Positions 1 through 7,008 of a stretch of 9,655 nucleotides of DNA are shown piece after piece. The notes beneath the pieces were generated by a model that was not told where the DNA came from, ran no database searches, and saw only the letters and a program-made list of their open reading frames with translations. The stretch covers positions 1 through 9,655 of the forward strand of contig JAJDYK010000281.1 of NCBI GenBank assembly GCA_022825185.1. The letters run 5' to 3'. The DNA comes from Candidatus Latescibacterota bacterium. Its GTDB lineage: Bacteria > Latescibacterota > UBA2968 > UBA8231. The translations under genes were made by a program, and so were the position numbers. The first letter of the stretch is position 1, and each line of letters begins with the position of its first letter.

Positions 1-2
1 TG

Positions 3-1577
3 GTGCGTTGTGCCGACCGGCCTAGCTATTGGTCGGCTGCTGGTGCCGGGGCACTACTGGGCCTGCTGGTCGAGACGCGCAGCAATACCCTGTTGCTATT
101 GCCGGTGGCTCTCTGGTGGCTCTGTCTGCGGACTCGGACCCGATTGCTGGTGCCTTTCTGCTTGGGACTCTGCGCTGTGCTGACTCCGTTCCTAGTCCAC
201 AACTATCTCGTCCAAGGCACACCGCTCCCATTCCAAGGCGCTTGGAGCTTTTACATGGGCAACAACCCCGCGGCTGACGGTACCCCGTATGCACGTCAGG
301 GGATCGACTGGCAACGTCTCGAAATACTGCCCTATGAGGCGGATATGGCCGCTTCGTCAGCCGACAGAGGCCGGTTCTATCTGAGCGAGGGACTCGGCTT
401 CATGGTCGAGCAACCGCTTTCCTACCTCCACTTGCTCTACCGCAAATTCAGACTGTTCTGGCACGCCTTTGAAATCCCCGTGAGTGTTGACATCCACTTT
501 TACGAGGCGCATTCCTATCTGAGTTACCTGAATGTCTTCGGCTTTGGCATTGTCGCGCCTCTGGCACTAGTGGGGTTGGTGTGGAATTGGCACCGATGGC
601 GTCAATACGGCTTGCTCTATGGTTTCGGACTGTCCTATCTGGTCTCGGGCCTGCTTTTCACGGTGTGCGCTCGCTATCGGCTTCCCGCGGTGCCTTTGCT
701 GATGCTTTTCGCCGCCGAAGCGGTCCGCCAAGGTGCCCTCAGTCTAAAGGGGCACCAGTGGCGGCGCAGTGCTGCCTTGGCACTGGCTCTGGGTGCTGCT
801 TTTGCACTGGTTCACACTGGAATTGATCCTGCACAGGTGGATCACCTGCGCTCTGCTTGGCTCCAGGGACAGGTCCACATGCGCAACCGAGCATATGATC
901 GCGCCGAGGCGGCCTATTTGCAGGCGCTCCAAGACGATGCCGAAGATGCCGACGTGTACAATAGTATAGGCGCGGTTTACGAAGCGCAGGGGCGGCCTCG
1001 TGAAGCTGAAACGGCGTATCGCCAAGCCCTTGCTTTGGCCTCAGATCACACTCGGGCACGGCTCAATTTGGGCAATCTGCTCCGCAGGGAGCAGCGCTTC
1101 GCTGAAGCCAAATCCCTCCTCCTCGCAGTGCTCGCCAGCGATCCCCGTCCCGCCATTCAATACGAGGGCCACTACTATTTGGGCTATCTCCACTTGGACC
1201 AGCAAGACTATCTGCGGGCGTATGATTTTTTCGCCACAGCCTTGAAAGCACAGCGACGAGCCAAAGGCTTTTACGCCCTAGCCAATGCCTGCCACCATCT
1301 GGGACGCCAAGACGAACAAATCCGACACTTGCGGCAGGCTATAGACCTAGATCCAGAATTTGCCGCTGCCCATCGCAACCTTGGAGTCTTGTACCTGCAG
1401 CGAGGCGAATACGCTCCTGCCGAAGAGGCGTTGCGCCGCGCCTTGCACCTCGAACCCGATGTGGCTATTGCCCACTACAATTTAGGTGTACTCTACATGC
1501 AAACTGGGCGGCGGGAATTGGCTCGGACCGCTTTCGAAACCGCCGAGCGACTGCGCCGGGCGGGGACGTCCCCCTGA
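3..1577 (+). CDS. GT-C (PMT/GT39-like) membrane glycosyltransferase with C-terminal TPR array, 5' partial
   Basis: The reading frame is open at the window edge, so the N-terminus is missing; the GTG at position 3 is probably internal. The first ~275 visible residues are hydrophobic, with likely membrane segments near residues 13-36, 47-66, 178-196, 203-221, 224-243 and 255-271. Residues 24-34 (ETRSNTLLLLP) and the ARYRLPAVPLLMLFAAEA stretch at 223-240 resemble PMT_2/GT39-type polyprenyl-phosphate-sugar glycosyltransferases; the acidic catalytic loop of such enzymes would lie in the missing part. A loop at 80-150 is probably periplasmic. Residues 283-521 form about seven TPR units with the usual spacing, for example YNSIGAVYEAQGRPREAETA and HRNLGVLYLQRGEYAPAEEA. 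The family normally transfers a sugar from a lipid carrier to protein or glycan; the TPRs are probably for partner binding. Donor and acceptor are unknown. It converges on the minus-strand gene ending at 1640, and I see no good terminator between them. Confidence 0.8.
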   Translation: MRCADRPSYWSAAGAGALLGLLVETRSNTLLLLPVALWWLCLRTRTRLLVPFCLGLCAVLTPFLVHNYLVQGTPLPFQGAWSFYMGNNPAADGTPYARQGIDWQRLEILPYEADMAASSADRGRFYLSEGLGFMVEQPLSYLHLLYRKFRLFWHAFEIPVSVDIHFYEAHSYLSYLNVFGFGIVAPLALVGLVWNWHRWRQYGLLYGFGLSYLVSGLLFTVCARYRLPAVPLLMLFAAEAVRQGALSLKGHQWRRSAALALALGAAFALVHTGIDPAQVDHLRSAWLQGQVHMRNRAYDRAEAAYLQALQDDAEDADVYNSIGAVYEAQGRPREAETAYRQALALASDHTRARLNLGNLLRREQRFAEAKSLLLAVLASDPRPAIQYEGHYYLGYLHLDQQDYLRAYDFFATALKAQRRAKGFYALANACHHLGRQDEQIRHLRQAIDLDPEFAAAHRNLGVLYLQRGEYAPAEEALRRALHLEPDVAIAHYNLGVLYMQTGRRELARTAFETAERLRRAGTSP

Positions 1578-1639
1578 AAAGTAGGGTCCCGGATTGGCCC
1601 AATATCGTTCCCATGCCCGCTGCGTCAGAGGAGTAGCCC

Positions 1640-3010
1640 CTACAACACCAGCTCGTCCGGCGGCTCGTAGTCGCTATTGCGCGGGTCCCAGCGGGTTCCG
1701 CATTTGTCGCTGATGACCACCCATTCCCCCGAACTGAGGTTCCCCTGGTGGTGGTAGTTGAAGCGTCGGAGTCCCGCAGCTTCAGCGGTGTCGAGCAACA
1801 TCTTGAGATCGCGCGCTGACATCGGATCTCCGTCGTGGGGAAAGCGACCGGTGTCGAGCCAGGGGACGATGCGCTCGGGGTCGTCAACCGAGGACAGTGC
1901 CCGTCGCGTCTCCTGCGTTACCACCTGTTCGAAAAACTCTGGATTGAGGGCACTCTCAAAGTCGAGCATGTCGTCGCCCACGCCTGGTAAGACGATACCG
2001 AAGAGCGCCTGCACGACATCGAGGGTGTCGGCCACGCTGATCCCCGGATTCCACTCTATGAGCGTCTGCGAATAGCGGTAGACCGTGCCGAGGAAGCCGT
2101 CGAAGCCCCGGTGAAAGAAGTAGTGCTTCGGCAGCAGGAAATCCATAAACTGGGCCAGATCGACGAAATCATATCCACACAAAGGAGCAAAGGCGGCCGA
2201 GCGCGGGCCGCATCCTAGGCGTACCGGGCGTTCCAACTCGGCGGCGACGCCCTCGCGGATGCGGCGAAAATAGCGAGTCAGCGAGTCAGCCCTAAACGAT
2301 AGCCAAGCCATCAGATCGGGATCGGCTCCGAGCATGCGGTAGGCTCCGACTAGGCCGCCGCGAGCATGTCCACGGATGCGCACGGGGTCGAGGTTGTGGA
2401 ACAGGGACAGGAGCCTGTCTTTGGCGGCCACCATGGCCTCGTAGTCGTATCCTAGATCTGAGGCCATCGACGCTACAGATTCTGGCAGGTCGTGGAAGAA
2501 GTAAGAGCGGTGATTCATGTGATGGGGGGCGATTTCGTATCCCCACTCTGGTCCGTCCATCACGGCACCGTCCGCCATCGGGAAGTGCTCTAGCGTATCG
2601 ACCATGCGCGCCACTCGCGATGCCAGCGTCTGATCGTCGTGCAGGTGGTGGCCCGGCCCGCCTGGACCGGCACCGCCGTCGGCGTACATGCAGTAAACCT
2701 GCATACCGCGATCTTTGGCGGCGTTCATTGTCTTTTCTAGCAGGGCTCTTTTCTCGGGCAGCTTGTGTTCCGGCGGCGGCGGTGGCTCGACGCCTAGTCG
2801 CGCGTACACAGCCGGATTCGGGTCGTACGCCTCGGCCACGATGTCGCCGGTGGGAGCGGACACGGTATCCTTCGACAGTTTCGCCGTGCCGAAAACGAGC
2901 GGGCCGAACACGACGCCATCGACGCCGCCTTCCGCCCAGGCGTCGAGTATGCGCTCGTGATCGTTCATCACGCTTTCGAGATCACGCATTACATCCATCC
3001 ATAGTTTCAT
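1640..3010 (-). CDS. Uncharacterised TIM-barrel-like protein, possible glycoside-hydrolase relative (456 aa)
   Basis: I do not recognise a named family. The protein is soluble, with no signal peptide or membrane segment. Alternating strand/helix segments begin at residue 1 (MKLWMDVM) and include GGVDGVVFGPLVFG (28-41), GMQVYCMYADGG (102-113), DGAVMDGPEWGYEI (147-160), RFNYHHQG (416-423) and GEWVVIS (428-434), which fits a (beta/alpha)8 barrel. D152 and E155 in MDGPEWGYE, and the FRADSLTRYFRRIREG helix (239-254), resemble predicted glycoside-hydrolase-like proteins, with E155 a candidate acid; this is inference. The start is the ATG at 3010, because GGAGG lies 6 nt upstream (minus strand) and the 42-residue in-frame extension to 3136 would run inside the preceding gene. 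It follows the PhyH gene by 17 bp and is probably cotranscribed with it. An isomerase or lyase barrel is equally possible. Confidence 0.75.
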   Translation of the reverse strand: MKLWMDVMRDLESVMNDHERILDAWAEGGVDGVVFGPLVFGTAKLSKDTVSAPTGDIVAEAYDPNPAVYARLGVEPPPPPEHKLPEKRALLEKTMNAAKDRGMQVYCMYADGGAGPGGPGHHLHDDQTLASRVARMVDTLEHFPMADGAVMDGPEWGYEIAPHHMNHRSYFFHDLPESVASMASDLGYDYEAMVAAKDRLLSLFHNLDPVRIRGHARGGLVGAYRMLGADPDLMAWLSFRADSLTRYFRRIREGVAAELERPVRLGCGPRSAAFAPLCGYDFVDLAQFMDFLLPKHYFFHRGFDGFLGTVYRYSQTLIEWNPGISVADTLDVVQALFGIVLPGVGDDMLDFESALNPEFFEQVVTQETRRALSSVDDPERIVPWLDTGRFPHDGDPMSARDLKMLLDTAEAAGLRRFNYHHQGNLSSGEWVVISDKCGTRWDPRNSDYEPPDELVL

Positions 3011-3016
3011 AGTCAA

Positions 3017-3021
3017 CCTCC
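3017..3021 (-). promoter_or_regulatory. Shine-Dalgarno GGAGG that fixes the start at 3010
   Basis: The minus strand reads GGAGG, then 6 nt, then ATG. This site decides between the start at 3010 and a longer in-frame reading from 3136 that overlaps the upstream dioxygenase gene. Confidence 0.8.
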
Positions 3022-3027
3022 GCTGTT

Positions 3028-3783
3028 TTAGTGGGTAGGCGTAAAGCGGCACACGCCGTCGAAGGAGACGCGCAGCCGGGGGTGGCTTTCGTAGGGCCAC
3101 GGATTGTACGAGCGGGGAATGTAGTGGCCAGCCCAACTATGGCGGAAAGCGTCCTCGTCCAAAATGGGGCCGCCGCGATGGATTATGCGGCCGTTGAAGA
3201 ACACGATGTCGCCTTTGTCCGCTTCAATGGCAATTTCCGGCAACCCATTGCGCGCGAAAAGGGCGTCAAAAGCCTCGTCCGGCTCCCAGCCATACCAAGG
3301 ACCTAACTCGCCGTTTTCATCGCGGCGAAAATGGCGCTTTTCTATTAGCTCTCCCTTGTGGGAGCCTACCTGAATGTGAATGCTGCCGTTGCGGGCGCTG
3401 ACTTGCTGGAGAGCGACCCAAGCCGACATGCAGCCCGGCAGGAAAAAGGCGTCTTGGTGCCGGCGTTGCTCGGAACCCTTGTAAAAATACATGCTCTGGA
3501 CTCCGTCTGGCTCGTCGCCGAGGAAGGTACGCAGCGGCTGGCGCAGTCGGGAATCGAGCATCCAAGCTAGGCCGGCCGGATGATGCAGGCTGCGGCTGAT
3601 TAGGCGGCTCCAATCGTCCGGCTGGCGCGGGGGATAGCCCTCGACGCTAAAGCGGCCGGCGTGGAGATTCATCATGTAGGTGACGAAGCGGTCGCACTCG
3701 TCGGCGGTAAAGCCGCCGCGGACGATCGCATAGCCGTCGCGTTCGTACTGCTCTTGGTGCAGGGAGGTTATTTCCAGTTTCAT
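3028..3783 (-). CDS. Phytanoyl-CoA dioxygenase (PhyH) family Fe(II)/2-oxoglutarate oxygenase (251 aa)
   Basis: This is a PhyH-family enzyme, expected to couple 2-oxoglutarate decarboxylation to hydroxylation or related oxidation of an unidentified small molecule in the cytoplasm. The N-terminal YERDGYAIVRGGFTADEC (13-30) is the usual PhyH opening. The metal triad is H109 and D111 (RRHQDAFF) with distal H202 (IIHRGG); R214 twelve residues later is the likely 2-oxoglutarate-binding arginine. SAWVALQQVSARNGSIHIQV (120-139) followed by GSH is the conserved core strand region. All key residues are present and the length is normal. It is first in an operon with the TIM-barrel gene. No strong Shine-Dalgarno precedes the ATG, and the palindrome at 3816-3845 lies 33 bp upstream. 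Substrate cannot be assigned: the family includes fatty-acyl-CoA, ectoine and secondary-metabolite hydroxylases and halogenase-like members. Confidence 0.9.
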   Translation of the reverse strand: MKLEITSLHQEQYERDGYAIVRGGFTADECDRFVTYMMNLHAGRFSVEGYPPRQPDDWSRLISRSLHHPAGLAWMLDSRLRQPLRTFLGDEPDGVQSMYFYKGSEQRRHQDAFFLPGCMSAWVALQQVSARNGSIHIQVGSHKGELIEKRHFRRDENGELGPWYGWEPDEAFDALFARNGLPEIAIEADKGDIVFFNGRIIHRGGPILDEDAFRHSWAGHYIPRSYNPWPYESHPRLRVSFDGVCRFTPTH

Positions 3784-3809
3784 TGGGTGTTCATTGTGTA
3801 ATTATGGGT

Positions 3810-3837
3810 TTGACAACTGACTGAATTAACGTTAATT
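3810..3837 (+). promoter_or_regulatory. Candidate promoter of the DUF4143 ATPase, probably giving a near-leaderless mRNA
   Basis: A perfect -35 box TTGACA (3810-3815) is followed after 16 bp by TTAATT (3832-3837) as a weak -10. Transcription would begin around 3843-3849, at or just before the ATG at 3849. No Shine-Dalgarno is visible before that ATG, which fits leaderless translation. The -10 and the spacer lie inside the palindrome. Confidence 0.45.
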
Positions 3838-3845
3838 CAGTCAGT
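3816..3845. repeat. Perfect 30-bp palindrome at the divergent promoter region
   Basis: The left arm ACTGACTGAATTAAC (3816-3830) is followed immediately by its exact reverse complement (3831-3845), with no spacer and no mismatch. The match breaks on the next base pair outward (3815/3846). It lies between the divergent PhyH gene (start 3783) and ATPase gene (start 3849), overlaps the ATPase -10, and ends 3 bp before its start codon. It could be an operator for a dimeric regulator, a recognition site of the ATPase itself, or a footprint of cassette insertion. I see no second copy in the window. Confidence 0.95.
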
Positions 3846-3848
3846 ATT

Positions 3849-5021
3849 ATGAACGATATTTATATTCCCCAAGCACAACTTACTCAACTCAAACGCTTGG
3901 CTATCCCCGGTAAAGTCGCCGTGGTGTACGGTCCTAGGCGGGTGGGCAAGACCACCTTGATCCGGCACTACGTCCAACAGTACGACCGCGACGCCTTGTT
4001 GGTGACTGCGGAAGATATAACGGTACGCGAGTATTTGGAAAGTCAATCCCTAGTCAAATTGCGAGCCTTTATCGGCCAACGGCGCACGTTGATTATAGAC
4101 GAAGCTCAGTACGTGCGGCAAATCGGCCTGAATCTAAAGCTATTAGCCGACCACGTCGAAGGGCTGCGCATTATCGCCACAGGGTCTTCTTCCTTTGATC
4201 TAGCTCAGCAGACGGGCGAGCCTTTGACGGGCCGCAAATACACCCTGCTACTGTTGCCCTTGGCCCAACTCGAACTGCAGGAGGTGGAAACAGCTCACCA
4301 GACTAGGGCCCAGCTTGAACTGCGGTTGATCTACGGGTCGTACCCGGAGGTCGTCCTCATGGAGTCGAACGAAGACCGCCAGCTCTATATAAAGGAACTA
4401 ATCGCTTCCTACCTGTTCAAAGATATTCTACAGTTGGAAGGCATTCGACACGCCGACAAACTGCTCCGCTTGCTCCAGTTGCTTGCTTTTCAGATTGGCC
4501 GCGAGGTTTCGGTGGCGGAATTGGGAACTCAACTAGGCATGAACAAGAACACGGTGGAGCGCTATCTCGACCTGCTCGAAAAAGCCTATATCCTCTATAG
4601 CCGCCACGGCTTCAGCCGCAATCTCCGCAAGGAAATTACCAAGAGCCGTCGCTACTATTTTTACGACAATGGCATTAGGAACGGACTGATCAACAACTTC
4701 AACGTCCTGTCTCTGCGCGACGATGTGGGGGCCTTGTGGGAAAACTATGTGTTGGTCGAACGACTGAAGTACAACCTATATACGGGGCGCTTGGCCGAGA
4801 GCCATTTCTGGCGCACCTACGACCAGCAGGAGATTGACTTGATTGAGGAGTGGGGAGGGGAGCTGCACGCCACTGAAATGAAGTGGTCGCCACAATCTAC
4901 CGTCCGGGCACCCCGAGGCTGGCGTCAAGCGTACCGCGACAGTTCGTTCGAGGTCGTCCATCAAGGGAATTACCTCGATTTTATTACGGGTTCAAAAGAC
5001 GAGAAGGATCATACTGTCTAG
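3849..5021 (+). CDS. AAA ATPase with winged-helix segment and DUF4143 nuclease-fold C-terminus (390 aa)
   Basis: This is a full-length member of the AAA_14 + DUF4143 family. Walker A is GPRRVGKTT (28-36), Walker B is LIIDEAQ (81-87, D84/E85), and the sensor-1-like strand is IIATGSS (108-114). LTGRKYTLLLLPL (126-138) and YGSYPEVVL (162-170) are typical of the family. Residues about 219-250 (VSVAELGTQLGMNKNTVERY, then LDLLEKAYIL) form a helix-turn-helix. The C-terminal part has YYFYDNGIRNGL (269-280), GALWENYVLVE (294-304) and D330 with E343-x-K345, consistent with a PD-(D/E)xK-like core. The family's biological role is not established. The gene lies alone between minus-strand operons and looks more AT-rich than its neighbours by eye, suggesting it was acquired; I have not measured this. 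The start at 3849 lacks a Shine-Dalgarno, and an in-frame stop 27 bp upstream excludes a much longer form. Confidence 0.9.
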   Translation: MNDIYIPQAQLTQLKRLAIPGKVAVVYGPRRVGKTTLIRHYVQQYDRDALLVTAEDITVREYLESQSLVKLRAFIGQRRTLIIDEAQYVRQIGLNLKLLADHVEGLRIIATGSSSFDLAQQTGEPLTGRKYTLLLLPLAQLELQEVETAHQTRAQLELRLIYGSYPEVVLMESNEDRQLYIKELIASYLFKDILQLEGIRHADKLLRLLQLLAFQIGREVSVAELGTQLGMNKNTVERYLDLLEKAYILYSRHGFSRNLRKEITKSRRYYFYDNGIRNGLINNFNVLSLRDDVGALWENYVLVERLKYNLYTGRLAESHFWRTYDQQEIDLIEEWGGELHATEMKWSPQSTVRAPRGWRQAYRDSSFEVVHQGNYLDFITGSKDEKDHTV

Positions 5022-5040
5022 GGCAAATACCATGCCCTAG
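5018..5040. terminator. Hairpin shared by two convergent gene ends
   Basis: Arms CTAGGGCA (5018-5025) and TGCCCTAG (5033-5040) pair perfectly around a 7-nt loop. The structure contains the stop codons of both the ATPase (TAG, 5019-5021) and the convergent dehydrogenase (TAG, 5039-5037). Neither side has a clear U-tract, so it is at best a weak bidirectional terminator or mRNA 3'-end stabiliser. Confidence 0.4.
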
Positions 5041-5993
5041 TACCCCTTCTTCTTATCGATGATATTGAGCACTGGCTCGCCCTTGAGGTAGCGCTCTAGT
5101 TGGGCGCAGAAGAACTCATAGACCTTGCGCGGTCGGTGCTGTGAGGCCCCGGCTCGATGCGGGGTGAGGATGATGTTGGGCGCGTCCCACAGCGGAGATT
5201 CCGCGGGCAGCGGCTCGATTTCCGTAACGTCGATACCAGCTCCGGCAATCTGCCCGTCGTGCAGGGCCTCGCAGAGAGCGTCCTCGTCGATGATGCCGCC
5301 CCGCGTCACGTTGATCAGATAGGCGCTCTCCTTCATCAGCGCCAGTTCCTCGCGCCCGATGAGGTGATACGTCTCCTCGGTGCGTGGACAGGCCATCATC
5401 ACCACGTCGGCGCGACCGAGGAGGCTGTGCAGATTTTCGCGGGAGTTGTCTTTGAGTTCGGAAATGCCCGACGGCAGGTCGCGGCGCACCGGGTCGATGG
5501 CGATGATCGGCATGTCGTACCCGGCAGCCCGCTTGGCCATTTCAAGCCCAAAACCTCCCAGTCCCACAAGGCCCAACGTCTGCCCGGTTAGTTCGACGGT
5601 GGCACCACCGGCCCACTTGCGCTGGTCATTGTGGCGAATCGACTGATCAATGCCGCGAGTCAAGGCGAGGAGCAAAGCCCAGGCGTGTTCGCCGCCTTGA
5701 GGGGCGTACAGCCCGGCTACGTTGGAAATGGCGACTTCGTCGCGGGCGACGATTGCGGGGAAGAGGAACTTATCCATGCCGGTGCTGAAGGACTGAATCC
5801 AGCGCAGGTTGGGAGCGGCAGCGCAGACCGCAGGCGGGAAGTGGCCGACGATGACGTCGATCTCGCTGGCCACAGCGAGGGCTTCTTGTTCGTCGTTGGC
5901 GACAAAGACTTCGTGGCCGCCGTTGTCGTGCGCTATCTGGCGCAAGTGGTCGTGCTGTTCGTCGGTAAATGGGTAGTGGACTAGAATCTTCAC
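5037..5993 (-). CDS. D-isomer-specific 2-hydroxyacid dehydrogenase (318 aa)
   Basis: This is a cytosolic NAD(P)-dependent oxidoreductase of the D-2-hydroxyacid dehydrogenase family (glyoxylate/hydroxypyruvate reductase, phosphoglycerate dehydrogenase and D-lactate dehydrogenase relatives). The Rossmann motif is GLVGLGGFG (141-149). D167 at the end of the next strand (IIAIDPVRR) suggests NAD over NADP. The catalytic residues are R231 (NVTRGGIIDE), E260 (DVTEIEPLP) and H279 (LTPHRAG). Length is normal for a member without an ACT domain. The start is the GTG at 5993, because GGAGG lies 5 nt upstream; a TTG at 6005 would put the Shine-Dalgarno inside the gene. It begins 13 bp after the PfkB kinase stop, so the two are almost certainly one operon. 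The substrate cannot be named from sequence. Confidence 0.9.
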   Translation of the reverse strand: MKILVHYPFTDEQHDHLRQIAHDNGGHEVFVANDEQEALAVASEIDVIVGHFPPAVCAAAPNLRWIQSFSTGMDKFLFPAIVARDEVAISNVAGLYAPQGGEHAWALLLALTRGIDQSIRHNDQRKWAGGATVELTGQTLGLVGLGGFGLEMAKRAAGYDMPIIAIDPVRRDLPSGISELKDNSRENLHSLLGRADVVMMACPRTEETYHLIGREELALMKESAYLINVTRGGIIDEDALCEALHDGQIAGAGIDVTEIEPLPAESPLWDAPNIILTPHRAGASQHRPRKVYEFFCAQLERYLKGEPVLNIIDKKKGY

Positions 5994-5998
5994 GCGGA

Positions 5999-6003
5999 CC
6001 TCC
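5999..6003 (-). promoter_or_regulatory. Shine-Dalgarno GGAGG that selects the GTG start at 5993
   Basis: The minus strand reads GGAGG, 5 nt, then GTG. The site overlaps the alternative TTG start at 6005 and lies in the 13-bp gap after the kinase gene. Confidence 0.75.
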
Positions 6004-6006
6004 AAA

Positions 6007-7008
6007 CTAGGTTGAGAAGTGGGATAGGATGCGATCGATGTGATCGGCGAGCGATTGCTCTAGGCGCGGCCCGAAGCGGGTTACCACTTGTGCAGCCGCA
6101 TAGCAGCCTAGACGCGCCGCGTCGAAAGGGCTGTACCCATAGGATAGCCCGTAGAGCACGCCACCGGCGAAGAGGTCGCCGGCACCGTTGGTGTCGATGG
6201 CTTGCACCGGAACGCCGGGCACTTGGTGGTGGGTGCCGTCGGCGTACACTAGGGCACCGTCGGCTCCGCACGTTACATAGGCTGTGCCGACTTGGGAAGA
6301 GAGAGCCGCACCGGCTGCCTCGCGGTCATCGGTCCCGGTACTGGCGAGGGCTTCCTCCTCATTGCAGAAGAGCAGATCGACACCGCCTTGCAAGAGCGCG
6401 TCAAAGCGCGCCCGAAAGGCCCGGACGGCAAAGGGATCGCTCAGAGTTAAGGCAACAGCCGTGCCGTGGCGTTGGGCTATTTGCTGTGCTCGGCGCGCGG
6501 CGGCAAAGCCGTCGTCCGAGCCGAGGAGATAGCCTTCTATATAAACGTACTGGCTGTCGGCGATGACCTCCTCGTGGAGTTGGGCTGGGCCGATGGCGCT
6601 GCTGATGCCCAAGAAAGTGTTGAGGGTGCGGTCGGCGTCTGGCGTAACAAAAACCAAGCACTGGCCAGTTTTGCCCACGCTGCGGTTGGCCGGATGCGTG
6701 GTCACGCCGGCGGCTTCGAGATCGCGTTGGTAAAAGTCGCCCCAAGCGTCGCGGCCGGTCAGGCAGGCGTAATAGGTGCGGCCGCCATAGCGGGCGACGC
6801 CGATGAGGGTATTGGCCGCCGAACCGCCCGAAGCCGAGGCGACTGGCTTGCCATTGACCGCGGCTGTGAGGTGGCGCTGCCGCGCCTCATCGACGAGGGT
6901 CATAACCCCCTTTTCGATTTGGTGTTCGGCGAGGAATTCTGGGGCGACTTGATATTGGATGTCCACTAGGGCGTGGCCGACTCCATAGACGTCGTACGTG
7001 CGGGTCAT
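6007..7008 (-). CDS. PfkB-family carbohydrate/nucleoside kinase, adenosine kinase-like (333 aa)
   Basis: A ribokinase/PfkB-fold kinase that phosphorylates a sugar or nucleoside hydroxyl with ATP in the cytoplasm. YDVYGVGHALVDIQYQV (5-21) is the N-terminal strand with substrate-contacting D16. SGGSAANTLIGVARYGG (60-76) is the N-terminal PfkB signature, CNEEEA (215-220) the family's N-x-x-E motif, and AIDTNGAGDLFAGGVLYGL (270-288) the C-terminal signature with the anion hole and catalytic base D278. The overall pattern (DTNGAGD, SDPFAVRAFR) is closest to the adenosine kinase-like clade, but fructokinase or ribokinase specificity cannot be excluded. The start is the ATG at 7008, where AAGGAAG lies 5 nt upstream; the 47-residue in-frame extension to 7149 would cross the divergent infC promoter region. 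It is first in an operon with the 2-hydroxyacid dehydrogenase and divergent from infC. Confidence 0.9.
   Translation of the reverse strand: MTRTYDVYGVGHALVDIQYQVAPEFLAEHQIEKGVMTLVDEARQRHLTAAVNGKPVASASGGSAANTLIGVARYGGRTYYACLTGRDAWGDFYQRDLEAAGVTTHPANRSVGKTGQCLVFVTPDADRTLNTFLGISSAIGPAQLHEEVIADSQYVYIEGYLLGSDDGFAAARRAQQIAQRHGTAVALTLSDPFAVRAFRARFDALLQGGVDLLFCNEEEALASTGTDDREAAGAALSSQVGTAYVTCGADGALVYADGTHHQVPGVPVQAIDTNGAGDLFAGGVLYGLSYGYSPFDAARLGCYAAAQVVTRFGPRLEQSLADHIDRILSHFST

Noticed and set aside
1562..1573. GGGGACGTCCCC palindrome at the end of the TPR gene as a terminator or operator
   Set aside because: It lies inside the coding sequence, makes only a 4-bp stem with a usable loop, and no T-tract follows.
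1578..1639. Terminator between the convergent genes ending at 1577 and 1640
   Set aside because: The only pairing seen (GTAGGG near 1581 with CCCTAC near 1638) needs a loop of almost 50 nt and has no T-tract.
3011..3136. A 42-residue N-terminal extension of the TIM-barrel-like protein
   Set aside because: It overlaps the coding end of the upstream PhyH gene in another frame, while the ATG at 3010 has a well-spaced GGAGG.
5157..5591. 144-codon plus-strand open frame opposite the 2-hydroxyacid dehydrogenase
   Set aside because: Antisense shadow of a gene with clear catalytic motifs; no independent coding evidence.
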